Positions 45,050 to 56,449 of a stretch of 64,000 nt of DNA are shown in pieces (within the stretch, counting starts at the first letter, position 1; every line of letters starts with the position of its first letter). Source of the DNA: Steinernema hermaphroditum. Lineage: Eukaryota; Nematoda; Chromadorea; Rhabditida; Steinernematidae. The stretch lies in the NCBI GenBank assembly GCA_030435675.1, contig CM059623.1, forward strand, positions 7,838,012 through 7,902,011. The letters are read 5' to 3'. Under the pieces are notes generated by a model. It was not told where the DNA came from and ran no database searches. It saw only the letters and a list, made by a program, of their open reading frames with translations. Both the position numbers and the translations under genes were made by a program.

Positions 45050-47167
45050 ATGCTGCTTCGGAGCAGATTTCTCGTCTTCTTCTCCGCCGTCCTCTTTGTG
45101 GCGCTCGACGCCGAGATCGCGACGAGCGGGACGGCGAGGATTCCCGTAGTGAGCGATGAGAACTGGAAGGCGGTGGCAGAAGTCGTGCCTTCGAACTCGA
45201 GGACGCACTCCTTCGCCTTTGACGATGCCCCCGACGGCAGTGGTGCTGCTCGCTCGCATTCTCCACGCAAATTCGAATCATTGGGGGTGCGCGGCGTCAA
45301 CTTCGACCTGGACGGCAACGTCCCTTACATCATCTGCGAGGCAGGCAGTTCTCAGGGACCCGTCTGAGGTTCGCTATTCTAGGAATACGATAATGCAGCT
45401 TGCCCACATGGAAAGTGCCCCGAGAAAACTAAAAAATGCTACTTGGAGGGCGAGCAAACGAAGCTAGGTTGTTTCGCCACTTGGCTCTTCAACAGCTCGG
45501 CCACCCACTACGACACCTCTAACATGGTATGTTCGACTTCTTGAGACCTTTGCACAGTCTTGCACTTAGCAATTCGGACTGAAAGGATGCTGGCACGAGC
45601 ACATGTCCAACGACGGCGAGTGCCTCAGCGAGGACATCTGCGAGGCGGACGTTCGCCAGGCGGGGAAGGACGAGACGCAGCGCTCCCTTTTCTGCTGCTG
45701 TCGCACCCACAACTGCAACCATAAGGGCATCGTCGTGGACCCGATTCATCCCGTGACGAGTAGGAGTCGTGAGACTACGGTAGAACGAGTGAGGGTGTTG
45801 CAGAAAGTCCGTTGCCGCCAGCACCGGAGGTCCCGGAGGTGTCCTTTCTGGAGATGTTCCACACGACGGACATCTGGTACGTCTTCGTCGTGCTTGGCAT
45901 CCTCATCTTCACGGGCATCGTCTCCCTCATTGCCTACTACCGCTACCGCGAGCGGCGCTACATGAAGGCGACTTGCGGGCACCACGCCAACGCCTCGCAC
46001 CTTCCGCTGATCAGTTCCGAGTGCAACGACGAGACGCTCCTCTCCACGGTGGACCCGACGCCCCTTTCGGAGAACCGCACCCCCCTGCCCACGACCTTCG
46101 TCCTCGGAGAGGTGCGACTCCTCCCGCTGCCTTTCAAACATCCTTTTCAGCTGATCAAGCAAGGCCGCTTCGGGAAGATTGTGAAAGCGACGTGGCAGAC
46201 GCAGGGCGCCTTCGAGACGGTCGCCTGTAAGGTGTTCGCCTACGACGACGCCGACAGCTTCATGAAGGAGATCGGCATCTTCCGGACGCCTCTCGTCGAC
46301 TCGAATCCGTTCGTTGTCCGTTACATCGCCCACGAAAGTCTCTGCGACGAGAGCGGTGTCGAGTCGAACCGCATCTACACGGAATACCACCCTAACGGGA
46401 GTCTCCATGATTACCTCAAGGTGCCTCTCCCCCTGGCGTCTCTCCGAAGAAGTTCCTTGTTCAGGCACACGTGCTTTCGCTGACCGAGTCCTTCCGAATG
46501 ATGACGACGATCATGGAGGGCCTCGCGTTCCTGCACGAGGAAGTGCGTCGGGAGCACGTGCTGAAGCCGATCATTGTGCACCGCGATTTCAAGTCGAAGA
46601 ACGTGCTCGTCAAGAGGGACCTCTCCACCTGCATCGCCGACTTTGGCCTCAGCATGATCTTTGAATCGAACCGGAAGCCCACCGGCGAGAAGGAGACGGT
46701 GCACACGCAGGTGGGCACGCGGCGCTACATGTCGCCCGAGGTACTGGAAGGCGCCACTGAGTTCACGCCGATGGCTTTCCGCCAGGTGGACGTCTACGCC
46801 GCCGGCCTCGTCATCTGGGAGGTCCTCTCAAGGACGCGCCTTTCCGACGGTAATGGGCCCCAAAGCTCCCTGGAGTCCGCTTCTTTCAGAGGACGACGTC
46901 GGCCCCTACGCGGATCCTTTCCACGATATCGAGCCGAAGCTCGGCGAGTTCCGCAAGTACATCAAGGTGCTGAAGCAGCGACCGCCGATCCGCCCGGCGC
47001 TCGAGGAGAACATCTACACGCGACCCGTGGTGGACACAGTGCGCGAGATGTGGTACCAGGAGCCGGACGGCCGCGTCGCTTCGGGCTGCGTCCGTGAGCG
47101 CTTCCAGGCGTGCCACGAGCGCTTCCTGCGGGCGGACTCGGTGAGCATCGATAGCTCCTGCCCCTAG
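45050..47167 (+). CDS. daf-4: Type II TGF-beta/activin receptor serine/threonine kinase
   Basis: Start 45050 (signal peptide MLLRSRFLVFFSAVLFVAL). The ectodomain matches ActRII: KKCYLEGEQTKLGCFATWLF, then LKGCWHEHM, ending FCCCRTHNCN. One TM follows (IWYVFVVLGILIFTGIVSLI). Kinase: glycine loop IKQGRFGKIVKATW, VACKVF lysine, IVHRDFKSKNVL catalytic loop, ADFGLS and GTRRYMSPEVLEG. RQVDVYAAGLVIWEVLSR and the type II-specific RPPIRPAL...REMWYQEPDGRVASGCVRER complete it, with the stop at 47165-47167. There are six exons; the first intron (45341-45382) uses a GC donor. C. elegans DAF-4 is the shared type II receptor of the dauer and body-size BMP/TGF-beta pathways. The kinase is intact, so an active receptor is expected. 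Confidence 0.92.
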
Positions 47168-47334
47168 CCTCGCCTCTACCCCCTTCGGACCTCCCCACTT
47201 ACGGGACTCCTCGCCACTTCGTTAGGTACTGCAAACGTGTACATACTCTCCTTTCTGTACATATCGACGATTCGCCGCCGAGTGACTCTCAGTAAATTAT
47301 CGCCATTTATTTACATACACTCGACGTTCTTGCC
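47168..47334. other. Convergent 3' spacer
   Basis: 167 bp between the stops of the receptor gene and the M1 peptidase gene. AT-rich in the centre, with AGTAAATTAT-type 3' end sequence. Confidence 0.4.
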
Positions 47335-50300
47335 TCAACTTCGGCCCCTCGGCGTCCGCTTCGGCGCCTTCGAGGTGGTCAGAGTCTTCAGAAGGGAGAC
47401 TTTCTGGCACCGGTCGACCCACGTCCACTTACAGTGCCTCGAATGGCGGCTAGCGACGTCAATGCAGCAGCCGCAGTCTCCGGAGGCGACCTTCGAGGCG
47501 GCGAAGGACTGCAGAAGCCGGAGCCAGGCGTCGGCCTCCGAGGGCGTGGCTACGAAGACGTCTTTGAGGAGTGCCCAGCAGAAGTCGCCGACGACGTTCT
47601 TCAGCACCTTCTTCGGAAAGTCGCAGCCGCGGTCCGCCACACACGCCGCGATACCGTTGTAGTTCTCGACGCTGTAGACGATTCTCGAGTAGGTGGTGGA
47701 GAGGGGGTCGGCGACCACCCACGACGCTGCCACGGGCTCCTCGGCCTGCTCGAACTCCTGGAGGACGACAAAGCGCGTCTTCCGCTCTGCGGAGTTGTCG
47801 TCGATCTCGAGGGGGACGACGAAGGGCGCCGCGGAGCCGTTCTTCGAGGGAACGTCGCCGACGACGAGGCGCTGCGAGAGCCGGAGGGGCTGGTTGGGCC
47901 GGAAGTCGACGTGCACGAGCGGGTAGCCCGGTCGGGAGAAGTAGGAGGTGAGCAGGTCGCCTGGAAGGGGCGGTGAGGTTACGGTAGAGCATGGGAACGA
48001 ACCGGCGAGGGTTGTCTTTGCGGCGTCGTTGAGGAGATCGATCCAGTCGTCGAAGTGCGCCGCCTTCTGATAGGCAAACTTCTGGAAGAGGAGACGGAGG
48101 AAGCGGGGGACGAGTTTGGGGCCGAAGCCGGCGTCGAGCATGTGGAAGAGGACGGGCGCCTTCTCGGCGCAGGAGCCGAGCGCGTGGTCGAGCTCGCGGA
48201 AGGCGTCGCGGAGGGCGATGTTCTGCGCCTCCCGCTGGAGGGCGACCGTCTTCGCCTCGCGGCAACGGCCGTCGACGTCGGAGTCGGCGAGGGGGAACGT
48301 CGAGGTGATCAGCCACTCGAGGTACGCAGCCAGACCCTCCTACAATTTGTCCTTTAGATTTATTCGTCCCTCTGACTCATCGCAACAGTTGCCCCGCGGC
48401 TCGTTTGTCTTCGCGCCGCCGTGGGCACCCCTAACACTGACCGGCCAATCATATCCCGATCATATTCGAGCATAACATCTGTTACAACTGACCCGGGAGG
48501 CGAAAACACCGCATCTGCCCCGAGAGTCGTCGAGGCTCCGGAGACTCACCTGGAGGCAAATGTCGCGCCAGCTGGCGACGGAGACGACGTCGCCGACCCA
48601 CTGATGGACGAGCTCGTGCGCGAGGGCCGAGTGCGAGCGGAGGTACATCGGGTACTCGACGGCAGACTCCTGGATGGTGACGAGGCCGAGAGGGGCGACG
48701 CCCTGCAGCGGCTCCGGCAGCGGCGCCACCGCCACGGAGAGTTTCTCGAGGGGAAAACGGACCCCGGTCATCTCGTGCATCCTCTCGACGCTCTGAATGT
48801 TTATGCGGGGTCAGCGGCGGAGCATATGTGCGACGCTCACTTGAAAGGTCTCGTTGAAGACCCATTCGAGGCCGGAGATGTCCATCTGGTTGCGGACGAC
48901 CACCTCGACGACGGGCAATTCCGTAGAGGGCGCCGGCCGCTCGAAGCTGTGGAGCCGCGAGAAGAGCGAAAAGCCGAAGACGTACGAGGGGATGCGCGGC
49001 GTTCTGACGAAGCAGGTCGCCGACTCCGAGGTGCTGACGGCCGGGGTGTTGCTTCTGGACGGGCAAGGAGGTTCGGGCAAGGGTTAGGGCTGCGTACCTG
49101 GCGTGGACTCCGCGGGTATGGGACACACAGAGCTCCATCTCGGCCTGGAAGACGGGTAGATCGAAGCAGGGGAACACGTTTCGCGCCTTTCGCATCCCGA
49201 AGACCGTTCCGAGGGTCGACGCCCGACCGCGTTCCCAGTTGGCTGCGCGGTTACGGTAAATGCCGACGGAGGGGCGACTCTGGAAGGTGCTGACGGAGAG
49301 CTCGAGGACGGAACCGCTGGCAACTGTGGAGGCGAGCTCGAACACGACGATCTGCTGCGCGAGGAGGTGAGTGGAACGGATGACACAGATCTCCTCTCCT
49401 GGAAGGGGCGATGATTACCGTACGTTGGGGAGGACCTACCGGTTCTACAGTCCCAAAGGGAGACGTCATCGATCTCACCGACGGAACGGTCGGCATGCAG
49501 GGCGACGGCGTTCGAATCGGAGACGCACTCCACGCGGATCGAGATGCTACCGGCTACCGTATCCGTGGCGATGGAGACGGAGGAGATGTTGAGATGGTAG
49601 AGGAGCGGCCGGAAGCCGGAGAGGTGACCCGAGGCGGAGACGGCGGCCTCTTCCCATTGATCGGACCTCCTGTATCATATGGCGGTGAAGTTAGGGTTGC
49701 ATAACGCGGGCACACGTCGTAAACGACGCGTTTTATGCGATGAGAAAGCGTTAGGAGGTGCGCCTGAGGTGATTAATGACCGGAGTTGTGGACGAGGAGT
49801 GCGAGATGTTTCGATGACACACGGCCGAACTTACACGGAAGCGGAGGGGACGAAGCTTCTGGAGCGGCACAAGCGCTTCTCGATGCGAGGGGCACACGAT
49901 TCCGAGTTCTCCAAGGCCGGGATTAAGGTAATCGACGGGAAAGGAGCGGCGGTTGTGGAAGTCGAGGTGGTCGCGGCTTCTTCGGTTATCGTCGGCGTTT
50001 TTGTGGTCGTCGAAGGTGTTGTGGAAGTGGCTGTAGAAGACGGGGTAGAGGGAGAAGAGGTAGTGAGAGGCGAGGTTTCTTCAATTCTCTGGATGTCTTC
50101 GAGGAGGGTGGTGACCGTGGCAGAGGACCTGGTAGTGGCGAGTACGGTAGATGCCAGGGGAGGTGCGTCTGTGGAGAGGTTTGCGACCCAGAGGGGCTCG
50201 AAGAGGGGAGTGGAGTCGTTTGAGTGGTCGACGACGATGGCCGGCGTCGGGGCTATTCGGAGGGCGTAGACGGCGGAGAGGACGACGAGGAGTAGGGCGA

Positions 50301-50373
50301 GGCAGAGAGCGGCGAAGACGGCCTTCAGGGCGCGGGAGGGCCCCTTGGAGGGCTTGGCAACGTCTTCGGTCAT
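47335..50373 (-). CDS. M1-family ectopeptidase with altered active site
   Basis: Type II membrane topology: cytoplasmic MTEDVAKPSKGPSRALK, TM VFAALCLALLLVVLSAVYAL, then a long Ser/Thr-rich stalk (STATSTTPSTTTKTPTITEE). The M1 N-terminal domain follows (GFRPLLYHLNISSVSIATD, ALHADRSVG, RNVFPCFDLPVFQAEMEL). The zinc site is HELVHQW with the third ligand in EGLAAYLEW, so HExxH-(x)-E is intact. The GAMEN exopeptidase motif is replaced: PLPEPLQGVAPLGLVTIQES stands where GAMENWGLxTxRE is usual. The catalytic-tyrosine segment (YxKGxxxLxML) reads CAEKAPVLFHML. It is therefore predicted to bind zinc but to have altered or lost aminopeptidase activity, as in several nematode M1 paralogues. At least eight exons; introns near 47.96, 49.23 and 49.41 kb carry TACNGTAAY-type sequences before the acceptor. 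Confidence 0.85.
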
Positions 50374-51455
50374 CGGGAGTCGGAGAGAGACGACCGCGTC
50401 CCAGAACAGAGAGGGAATATCTGAGATCGGCGGCCGAGGACGGGGGCGGACCGGCGCGTCTGTTTATGTAATGCAATCTGGGGGCCAGAAGAGCCGCTGA
50501 AATGCGGCCTCTTTGGCCCTAATCCACAGAGTTCTGCTGTCGTTCACACCTTTCGAGCAGACGTCGCGCACTTCTACACCGTCTTCCGCCCCTTTCGGCC
50601 GCGCCTCTTGGCACTTTTCGCGATTTCGTCCCTCCGCTGATAGGATAAGATCCGCTTTATCTTCTGACTTTAGCACTTGAGCACCGAGGCTGAGAAAATA
50701 CCGTTCCTGATAATGAATAGGATTTCCCTGCAGAGGGCACCTTTAAGGCACGGGTCCTGGACAGAATAGGGAGGCTACCGCACTACAAGTCAAGGGGACC
50801 TCCACGAGAATCAGTTGTTTCCCTCGACGGCTTCCGAGGACCCAAGAAGACCTCCCTTCTGTCCCAAGTTCTGTCTTCCAGCACTAGCAGAAGAGTCGCG
50901 GTTCTACTACGGATAGCTCTTTAGCCTCCATTCTCGCGAGGAGCTGCCTTGCAAAGTCCAAGGTACATACACTCCCGGTTTAAAAATGTTAGAGGCCTAC
51001 AAGTCTCTGTGCTATACGATAACCTTTCATCGCACATTGCTGCTTTACAGTAAGGACGCAGCACCGCATCCGATCCGGCATGCAGACTGCTTCGGAGGTG
51101 TTTGGACATTTGCGTCCCGGACTCAAATGTCTCTTTTGATGGATCTGTTTCTGGTGTTGTCCCCCACCTTATGACGCTGCAGAATTATTTGTGTAAGCAT
51201 AACACGTTTGTCAACGGCCCGGACGCATAAATTGTTGGACTCTCTTTTGTTCTGTTGGTAATTTTTGGATGCATTGCGCTAAATCGCCTAAAATAATCAC
51301 TGTAGCAAAAACGGCGGTGAAAACATAAAGAACGGCGGTAAAAAAACGCGCGGGACGCAAACCTTCTCACCATCCCACCGGCCACCTCTCCCGTCTCCTT
51401 TTCATCTCTAGTGTCAACGATGTCCAAAAATATTTATCGGCGTTTGCATCAAACG
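50374..51455. other. Spacer without recognised gene
   Basis: Between the peptidase 5' end and the bHLH 3' end. Short frames only. The part near 50.37-50.50 kb is G-rich and presumably promoter or 5' UTR of the peptidase gene. Confidence 0.45.
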
Positions 51456-52398
51456 TCAAACTCCGGGAATCCACACCTTAGAGCAGGTCGCCTTGATCGT
51501 TCCGGTCGTCTGGTCCCTGTAGGCGTTACCGTAATCCGTGGGTTTTCGATGCCAAGAGATGGTCACTTCCGAAAACGGATCTGCAAACTCTTCGGTGAGA
51601 CGAAGCCGAAAGGGAGTGGACTACCGTTCTGGTTGGAGATCGTTATGCAGGGATTGACGCTGTCTTGGGGCTGCCCGCTGGATACGGTAGGCGCCTTGAC
51701 GATCATCGCGTGGAGCTTTTGGATATACTCGATGGCTGTCTTCAGTGTGTCCACCTTCGAGAGCTTCTTGTCGATGGGCATGTGGGCGGGGAGGCGGTCG
51801 CGCAGACGGTCGAAGCCCTTGTTGATGCTGGAAAGAGTTGAGACATTTTCTGGGTTGATTAGGCGATTTATCCAGAGAGGTGACCCCTTCCAGCCTGTTG
51901 TTCGATGTGGGGACTGTGGAAATCTTGGATATCCATGCACCCCTAATGGACCTCCTCCCCCGGGCCTTGCAATTGTATGTTTAGGAAAGCCGTAAATCAT
52001 CGTTTTTGTTGCCATTCGGTCGTCGTCGACTGTTTGCTTATCTTATCAGCTCCGGGAGAGGCACGCGCCGCTCGAGCCTTCCGCCCTTATCGCTGGAGGT
52101 CCTGCGTCGAGGGTTAGACGGTGAACGCACGGGGGAGCGACAGGGCCCACTGGGGGGTCGTCGGCATTATTAGCGGATTAGCCCATTAAGATAAGACCCA
52201 CCTGAACATCCTTCGGCGTTCGCGCTCGTTCGCCGCCTTCCGCTGCCGGGTCGCAGACGCCCGGTCCTTCGGACGCCGCGGCTTCTGGGGCTCCGGCGAG
52301 GGCGTCTCCGGGTAGTCGGGGGCGATGCCGGGGCTGGAGAAAGGCGCCGAGAAGCTCGGGCTGAAGTAGGTGTGCGCCTCGGGGTACAAAGGATTCAT
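51456..52398 (-). CDS. bHLH transcription factor
   Basis: Start 52398 (MNPLYPEAHTYFSPSFSAPF) after a TCTCTCTTCAG acceptor. Exon 1 ends in the basic region, RQRKAANERERRRMF. After a 340-350 bp intron, exon 2 (about 51838) gives SINKGFDRLRDRLPAHMPID and KKLSKVDTLKTAIEYIQKL, a complete helix-loop-helix with the AxxNxRER DNA-contact pattern. A last exon after an intron containing TTACGGTAAC gives a short C-terminus (KATCSKVWIPGV), stop 51456. The loop and second helix resemble achaete-scute (KKMSKVETLRSAVEYI), while NERERRRMFSIN resembles Fer3/Ptf1a-like proteins; the exact family is open. It is expected to bind E-boxes as a heterodimer with an E protein, probably in neuronal or mesodermal fate. 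Confidence 0.85.
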
Positions 52399-53823
52399 TC
52401 GTCTGAAGAGAGAGCTTCTGGTAGGGGAGGGGACAGCGAAAGTAGACGGGTGACGTCGATCGACTTTTTCGGTTATTATCTTTTTAATGCCCCTTTTTAG
52501 TCTCGCGCGAACAAAAAAAAACGGAAGAAGGAGGGGGTAGGCGTGTACGCGGAGACCCACATAGTCCCGCAGTGGAAGGCTTCTTCTGCTGAATATCTGC
52601 GCGCCAGAGGACGGCTGAGATCTTTGCTGACACCCTTCTACTTGTATCTTCCCTAAAGAATACACGATCGCCAAAAACTAGCCATGTCACAAAACCACAG
52701 CTTGCAGAAGATGCCAATTCCAAAGATGCGCCATCAGGTTCCGTGCAGTCAACCTCCGATTCTCCCACACCATATGGTGCGCCAAAGGCAGAATCCCTTC
52801 CAGGCGACGAAAACACAAGCGCAACGAAGAAGCGGAACCACTACGGTAGCGGCGTCGAGAAGAGCGCGTCATCGCCGGAGACAATTAGTCGCGTGCCACT
52901 TCCCGGCCCGGGGAAGTCATCCTCCGAGGCACCGCCCTTCCCTACGATTCATCGCCGACCTTCGCTCTCTCCACCCAGCTGCGACCTTTTTGGCACCTCC
53001 CCGTGGCGAGGATCTCCCTTCCGGGGGCCCAGAAGGCTCATCAGAAGGACCAGAAGGCCTCTGGGTGCACTTCTGTGTGACAGGGGTGCGCCGACGACCC
53101 AGACGACCACAACAACTTGCCGGTGTTTACACGCGATAAAAGTGGTCGTGCACTCCGATCTGGGGAAGGCGAAGGCGGAGCCCCCACTTCCTGGTCGTTC
53201 ACTAGCCGCGGGGGCCCTCACCAGGAAATTTTCGGCGTTTTATCAAGAGGGAATCTATTTTAGCCAGGGTTACGGTACTGAAAGGAGTCCATTTGGACCT
53301 GCAGTGTGAGTTCTTCGTTTGTGTTATCAACGAATTTGCAAAAGGAAAAAGGAGATGATTACACAGTACCTAAGCTCTGGTAGGACGCTACTCTCTGCGG
53401 CGGTAAGCCCCAAAAAACGGAGCTGAAGGGCGTTATCGGGACGGTCGATGCTCCCCAAAGCAGTTCGGTGGACCTCGTGAGTTCAGGTGTGGTCGAAGCA
53501 CGCGACGGAGAGGGTGGGGTGCAGGCCTAGATCCCCCCGAAGGGCGATCGGCGGGTGAGCGAAAAGCGTCTGTCCTCTGTTGGCACACCTAATTTGAGGT
53601 CGATTAACGGAAACAAACACGCGCAGATGTGTTTGATCTGAAGCTCGACTGCGGATTAAGTGGCGCGTGGCCATGTTTCGAGCCATATTGCACAACCACT
53701 TAAGCCTTCGCGGGGCCACCCACGTAGGACTACAGTATCCGCGACTCTCGAGTGTAATTGCGGTTGCGCAATTGAGCGCGATTGACCCGACGCCCTTGAG
53801 AGGCCGAAGAATGGAACACGTGT
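52399..53823. other. Spacer with a possible unassigned plus-strand exon
   Basis: A plus frame at about 52600-53040 reads as a disordered Ser/Pro-rich protein (SVQSTSDSPTPYGAPKAESL, SRVPLPGPGKSSSEAPPF) and extends open to 53309. No initiator or partner exon was found and an overlapping minus frame is equally long. This might be an exon of a disordered protein; it is not called as a gene. The rest shows nothing. Confidence 0.3.
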
Positions 53824-54863
53824 TTATTGGCTACTTCTTAAGAATATTCCGTTATCGTCGCCGAAGAAGGAGACGTCGAAGCCGTTGGGGAGGCGCAGGG
53901 CGACGTCCTTGGCCACGGCCTCCCACTGGCTCTTCGCCAGGGGGACCGTCGAGCTGATCTTGGCGGAAGCCTTTTGGCTGAAGAGCGCGCTTCCCTTCCG
54001 GATTACGGTAAAGTTCTCATTGCTCAGCTCGGCGAACTCCTCGGCGCCGAGCGCCCGATCAAGATTCACCTCGACGTCGAGGTCGGAGAGGGAGTCGATT
54101 CTGGATGTTGCCTGGTTTGTTGAACGACTTAGTACACTTAGTACAGTACCGTATACCGACTTAGTACACCGCAGGGATATCGGTTCAGGACCGAGATAGT
54201 ACAGTAAATGTCGTACGCTGAACCACTTACAAGGGAAGCGCTCCAAGTGATAGTTGCAAATCGAAATGAAATGTGGTGTGACGGATAGAGGAGAACTTTG
54301 GAAGACGAGCGCACACAAAGCGCGCGGCCCATATGCAGACTGGCTACCATAAACAGGCCCCCGAAATACGGAAAATAACGCCAGTCGCGACTAGTACGAT
54401 GAAATTTTCATCGCGTGATGTGTCTGCGTGGTCGAGGGACAGACACCTTGTTTGTGCTAAGTCGACGAGCGTACGAACTATATTGTTCAACAAACCTTGA
54501 CGCACCTCGATTCTGAAGGCGCCGAATCCCGAAGCCACGCGGTCGACGGATTCGTAGATCTGAAGAGTTGAAGAGTACGGTAGGCGAGATGGGAAGGGAA
54601 TTCACGGCGCCTCGGATATCGTTCTGGAAGCGGTGGTTGGCGCATTCCTGGGTGGTCGCCTGGCCGAACTCTGAAGGGTCGAAGAAGGTTCAGGCCGTGG
54701 GGGAAGGAAGCGCATCTCGAACTAGGCGGAGAGGGTGGGCGCCGCTGAGAGAAGGTCGTCTGGAGATGGAAGGAAGTCGCCTACTGCCGTCAGAAGGGGC
54801 GCAGCCATGGGAGACAGCGGAGAAGAAGATGAAGAGGACGACAGGGATGCGGACGAGCGGCAT
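53824..54863 (-). CDS. Small secreted GCAP-type protein, paralogue of the plus-strand neighbour
   Basis: Start 54863: signal peptide MPLVRIPVVLFIFFSAVSHG followed by CAPS. An exon near 54.60-54.70 kb reads EFGQATTQECANHRFQNDIR and GA, then across a 46-bp intron (with TACCGTAC before its acceptor) IYESVDRVASGFGAFRIE. This matches TTDIKGA/IYEAAEKYASSGVG in the divergent gene at 55162. After an intron of about 380 bp that contains transposon sequence, the last exon (54104-53824) gives IDSLSDLDVEVNLDRALGAE to PNGFDVSFFGDDNG and the stop at 53824. Function unknown; probably a small secreted two-domain protein of nematodes. The exon order is inferred from paralogy and the phase at the last junction is not certain. 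Confidence 0.55.
54105..54250 (-). repeat. Transposon fragment inside intron
   Basis: GTTGCCTGGTTTGTTGAACG and ACTTACAAGGGAAG match the outer TTAA foldback element (about 6827-6862). The two halves are split by about 97 bp bounded by ACTTA. The fragment supplies the last bases before the 3' splice site of the host gene. Confidence 0.65.
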
Positions 54864-55161
54864 CGGAAGAAGTCAGAGTGTGTCTAGAGGGTCGCTAGAA
54901 AGCTTTAAAGGTACCAGGATTTGCTAAACTTTCTTCGATTTGTTTGGTTCCGATTTTACAGCCCTAACCTTTTTTGTGGATTCCCTTGTGGGCGCATGAA
55001 AGGGCAAAAAAGGGACGAAGACGAACAAATAGGAGAATTCTGCGAATCGAGTCGTAAAAGTGTCTGGCTTTGGGTTGCCAGGGTGGTCCAAGCGCGGCCC
55101 CCGAAGGTACTTAAGCGGCGGCGGCGCCCTTCCGACCACTCATCTCGATCTTTTCCAGAAG

Positions 55162-56221
55162 ATGCTTGTCTTCTTCGTCGTCTTCTGCCTCTCCCTCCCC
55201 ATCGTCGCCTTCGGATGCGCCCCTGGGAGCGGATGTGAGTCTGGCACTTCCCCTGCATGCCTATCGTACCCCTTTCAGCGATCGCTATGGCGAGTGTGCA
55301 GGTCAAGGCGACCTACCTGCCTCCGACAGCGTAAACAGATGCCCACCGAAGACGCCGCCCGACGCCATCTCACCACCGACATCAAAGGAGCGGTGAGTGG
55401 AAGCTACGGTGGCGCCTCTAGAGGTCCTTCCAGATCTACGAGGCGGCCGAGAAGTACGCCTCCTCGGGGGTCGGGCTCCTTATCCAGAAGGTCGAGACCA
55501 CACTCCGCACAGCACAGAGAGCTCTGAGATTCAATAAATGCCTCTCTCCTGGAGGCGAAGTGCACTCCTAATGGGCGGCGACGCCTCGAGACCCGTGTTT
55601 CTTCGATCTTCGCTCTGTGGGCAGACGTCTTCCCGTCTCCAAAAAACCGCGCTTTTGGGTGCTTCCCCGTGACGTCGTCGCCCAATTAGAGAGGCGATCG
55701 ACGTGCACCTTCATGCAAATGGGCTCACGAACCAGTTCCCCTCCTCTTCTTCTTGAGGCGACGAATCGGCCGAGGCGCCTTGAAGCGCTCCGCGCGGCCA
55801 TCCCGAGTAATTGCGGAGCGGCGACGCGCAACTAATCGGAAGAACGGGATTCTGGGCTCCTTCCCGACCGATCGATCGTTATGAATCGCGTCCCTTTCAG
55901 ATCCCCTCGATGACCTAGCCATGCGCGAGCGCTTCGAGCCCCTCCTCAACGCCCTCCGGACGCAGTGGAAGCTGGCGAGCGACTCCAAAGGTGACTCAGC
56001 GGCCAAGAGACGGCGTCGATGTCCATGTTACAGAGATCCGCTTCAAATGGCCCCTCCACACGCCCCTCGAGGTACACGAACTCGTCGGACCCGAGCGTTT
56101 CGACTCCTCCAGCCCCCGCTACATGATGCCTTTCTTCTGGATCAAGGAGGGCATCCCCGCCACTCCCTCGTGGTATCTCTCATCTCTCGTGACTGTGGGT
56201 TGTCGGGACTCTGAAATTTAA
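55162..56221 (+). CDS. Small secreted GCAP-type protein
   Basis: Start 55162: signal peptide MLVFFVVFCLSLPIVAFG followed by CAPGSG. Short exons then give MPTEDAARRHLTTDIKGA and, over an intron with GTGAGTGG...TTCCAG, IYEAAEKYASSGVGLLIQK. The final exon (from about 55903) gives PLDDLAMRERFEPLLNALR and TQWKLASDSKG. A further exon near 56010 reads DGVDVHVTEIRFKWPLHT and ends SSLVTVGCRDSEI at 56219-56221. The layout parallels the minus-strand gene that starts 299 bp away, so the pair arose by inverted duplication. One internal junction could not be phased by eye. No function is recognised. Confidence 0.5.
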
Positions 56222-56449
56222 ATGAAAAAAGAGGGGACGTCTTAGAAGGCTCTCCAACGCTACTTTCGGACTGCGAGAGCTTGAGGATGAGATCAATCTG
56301 TTCGTATTGGAAAGGGTCGACCAGAGTCCGAGATTCCGAGAGTCAAAGTTTACCTTTCAACCCTTCATTACTCGCCTAAAGCCTTAGAATCCAGTCCCGA
56401 GAATCCGCAATCCACTAGGAAATGCATCACTTCACGTAGATCCCTTCAG

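Noticed and set aside
47459..48316. 285-codon arginine-rich minus frame
   Set aside because: Out of frame with the M1 peptidase exons that carry the zinc motif; composition is that of a shifted GC-rich frame.
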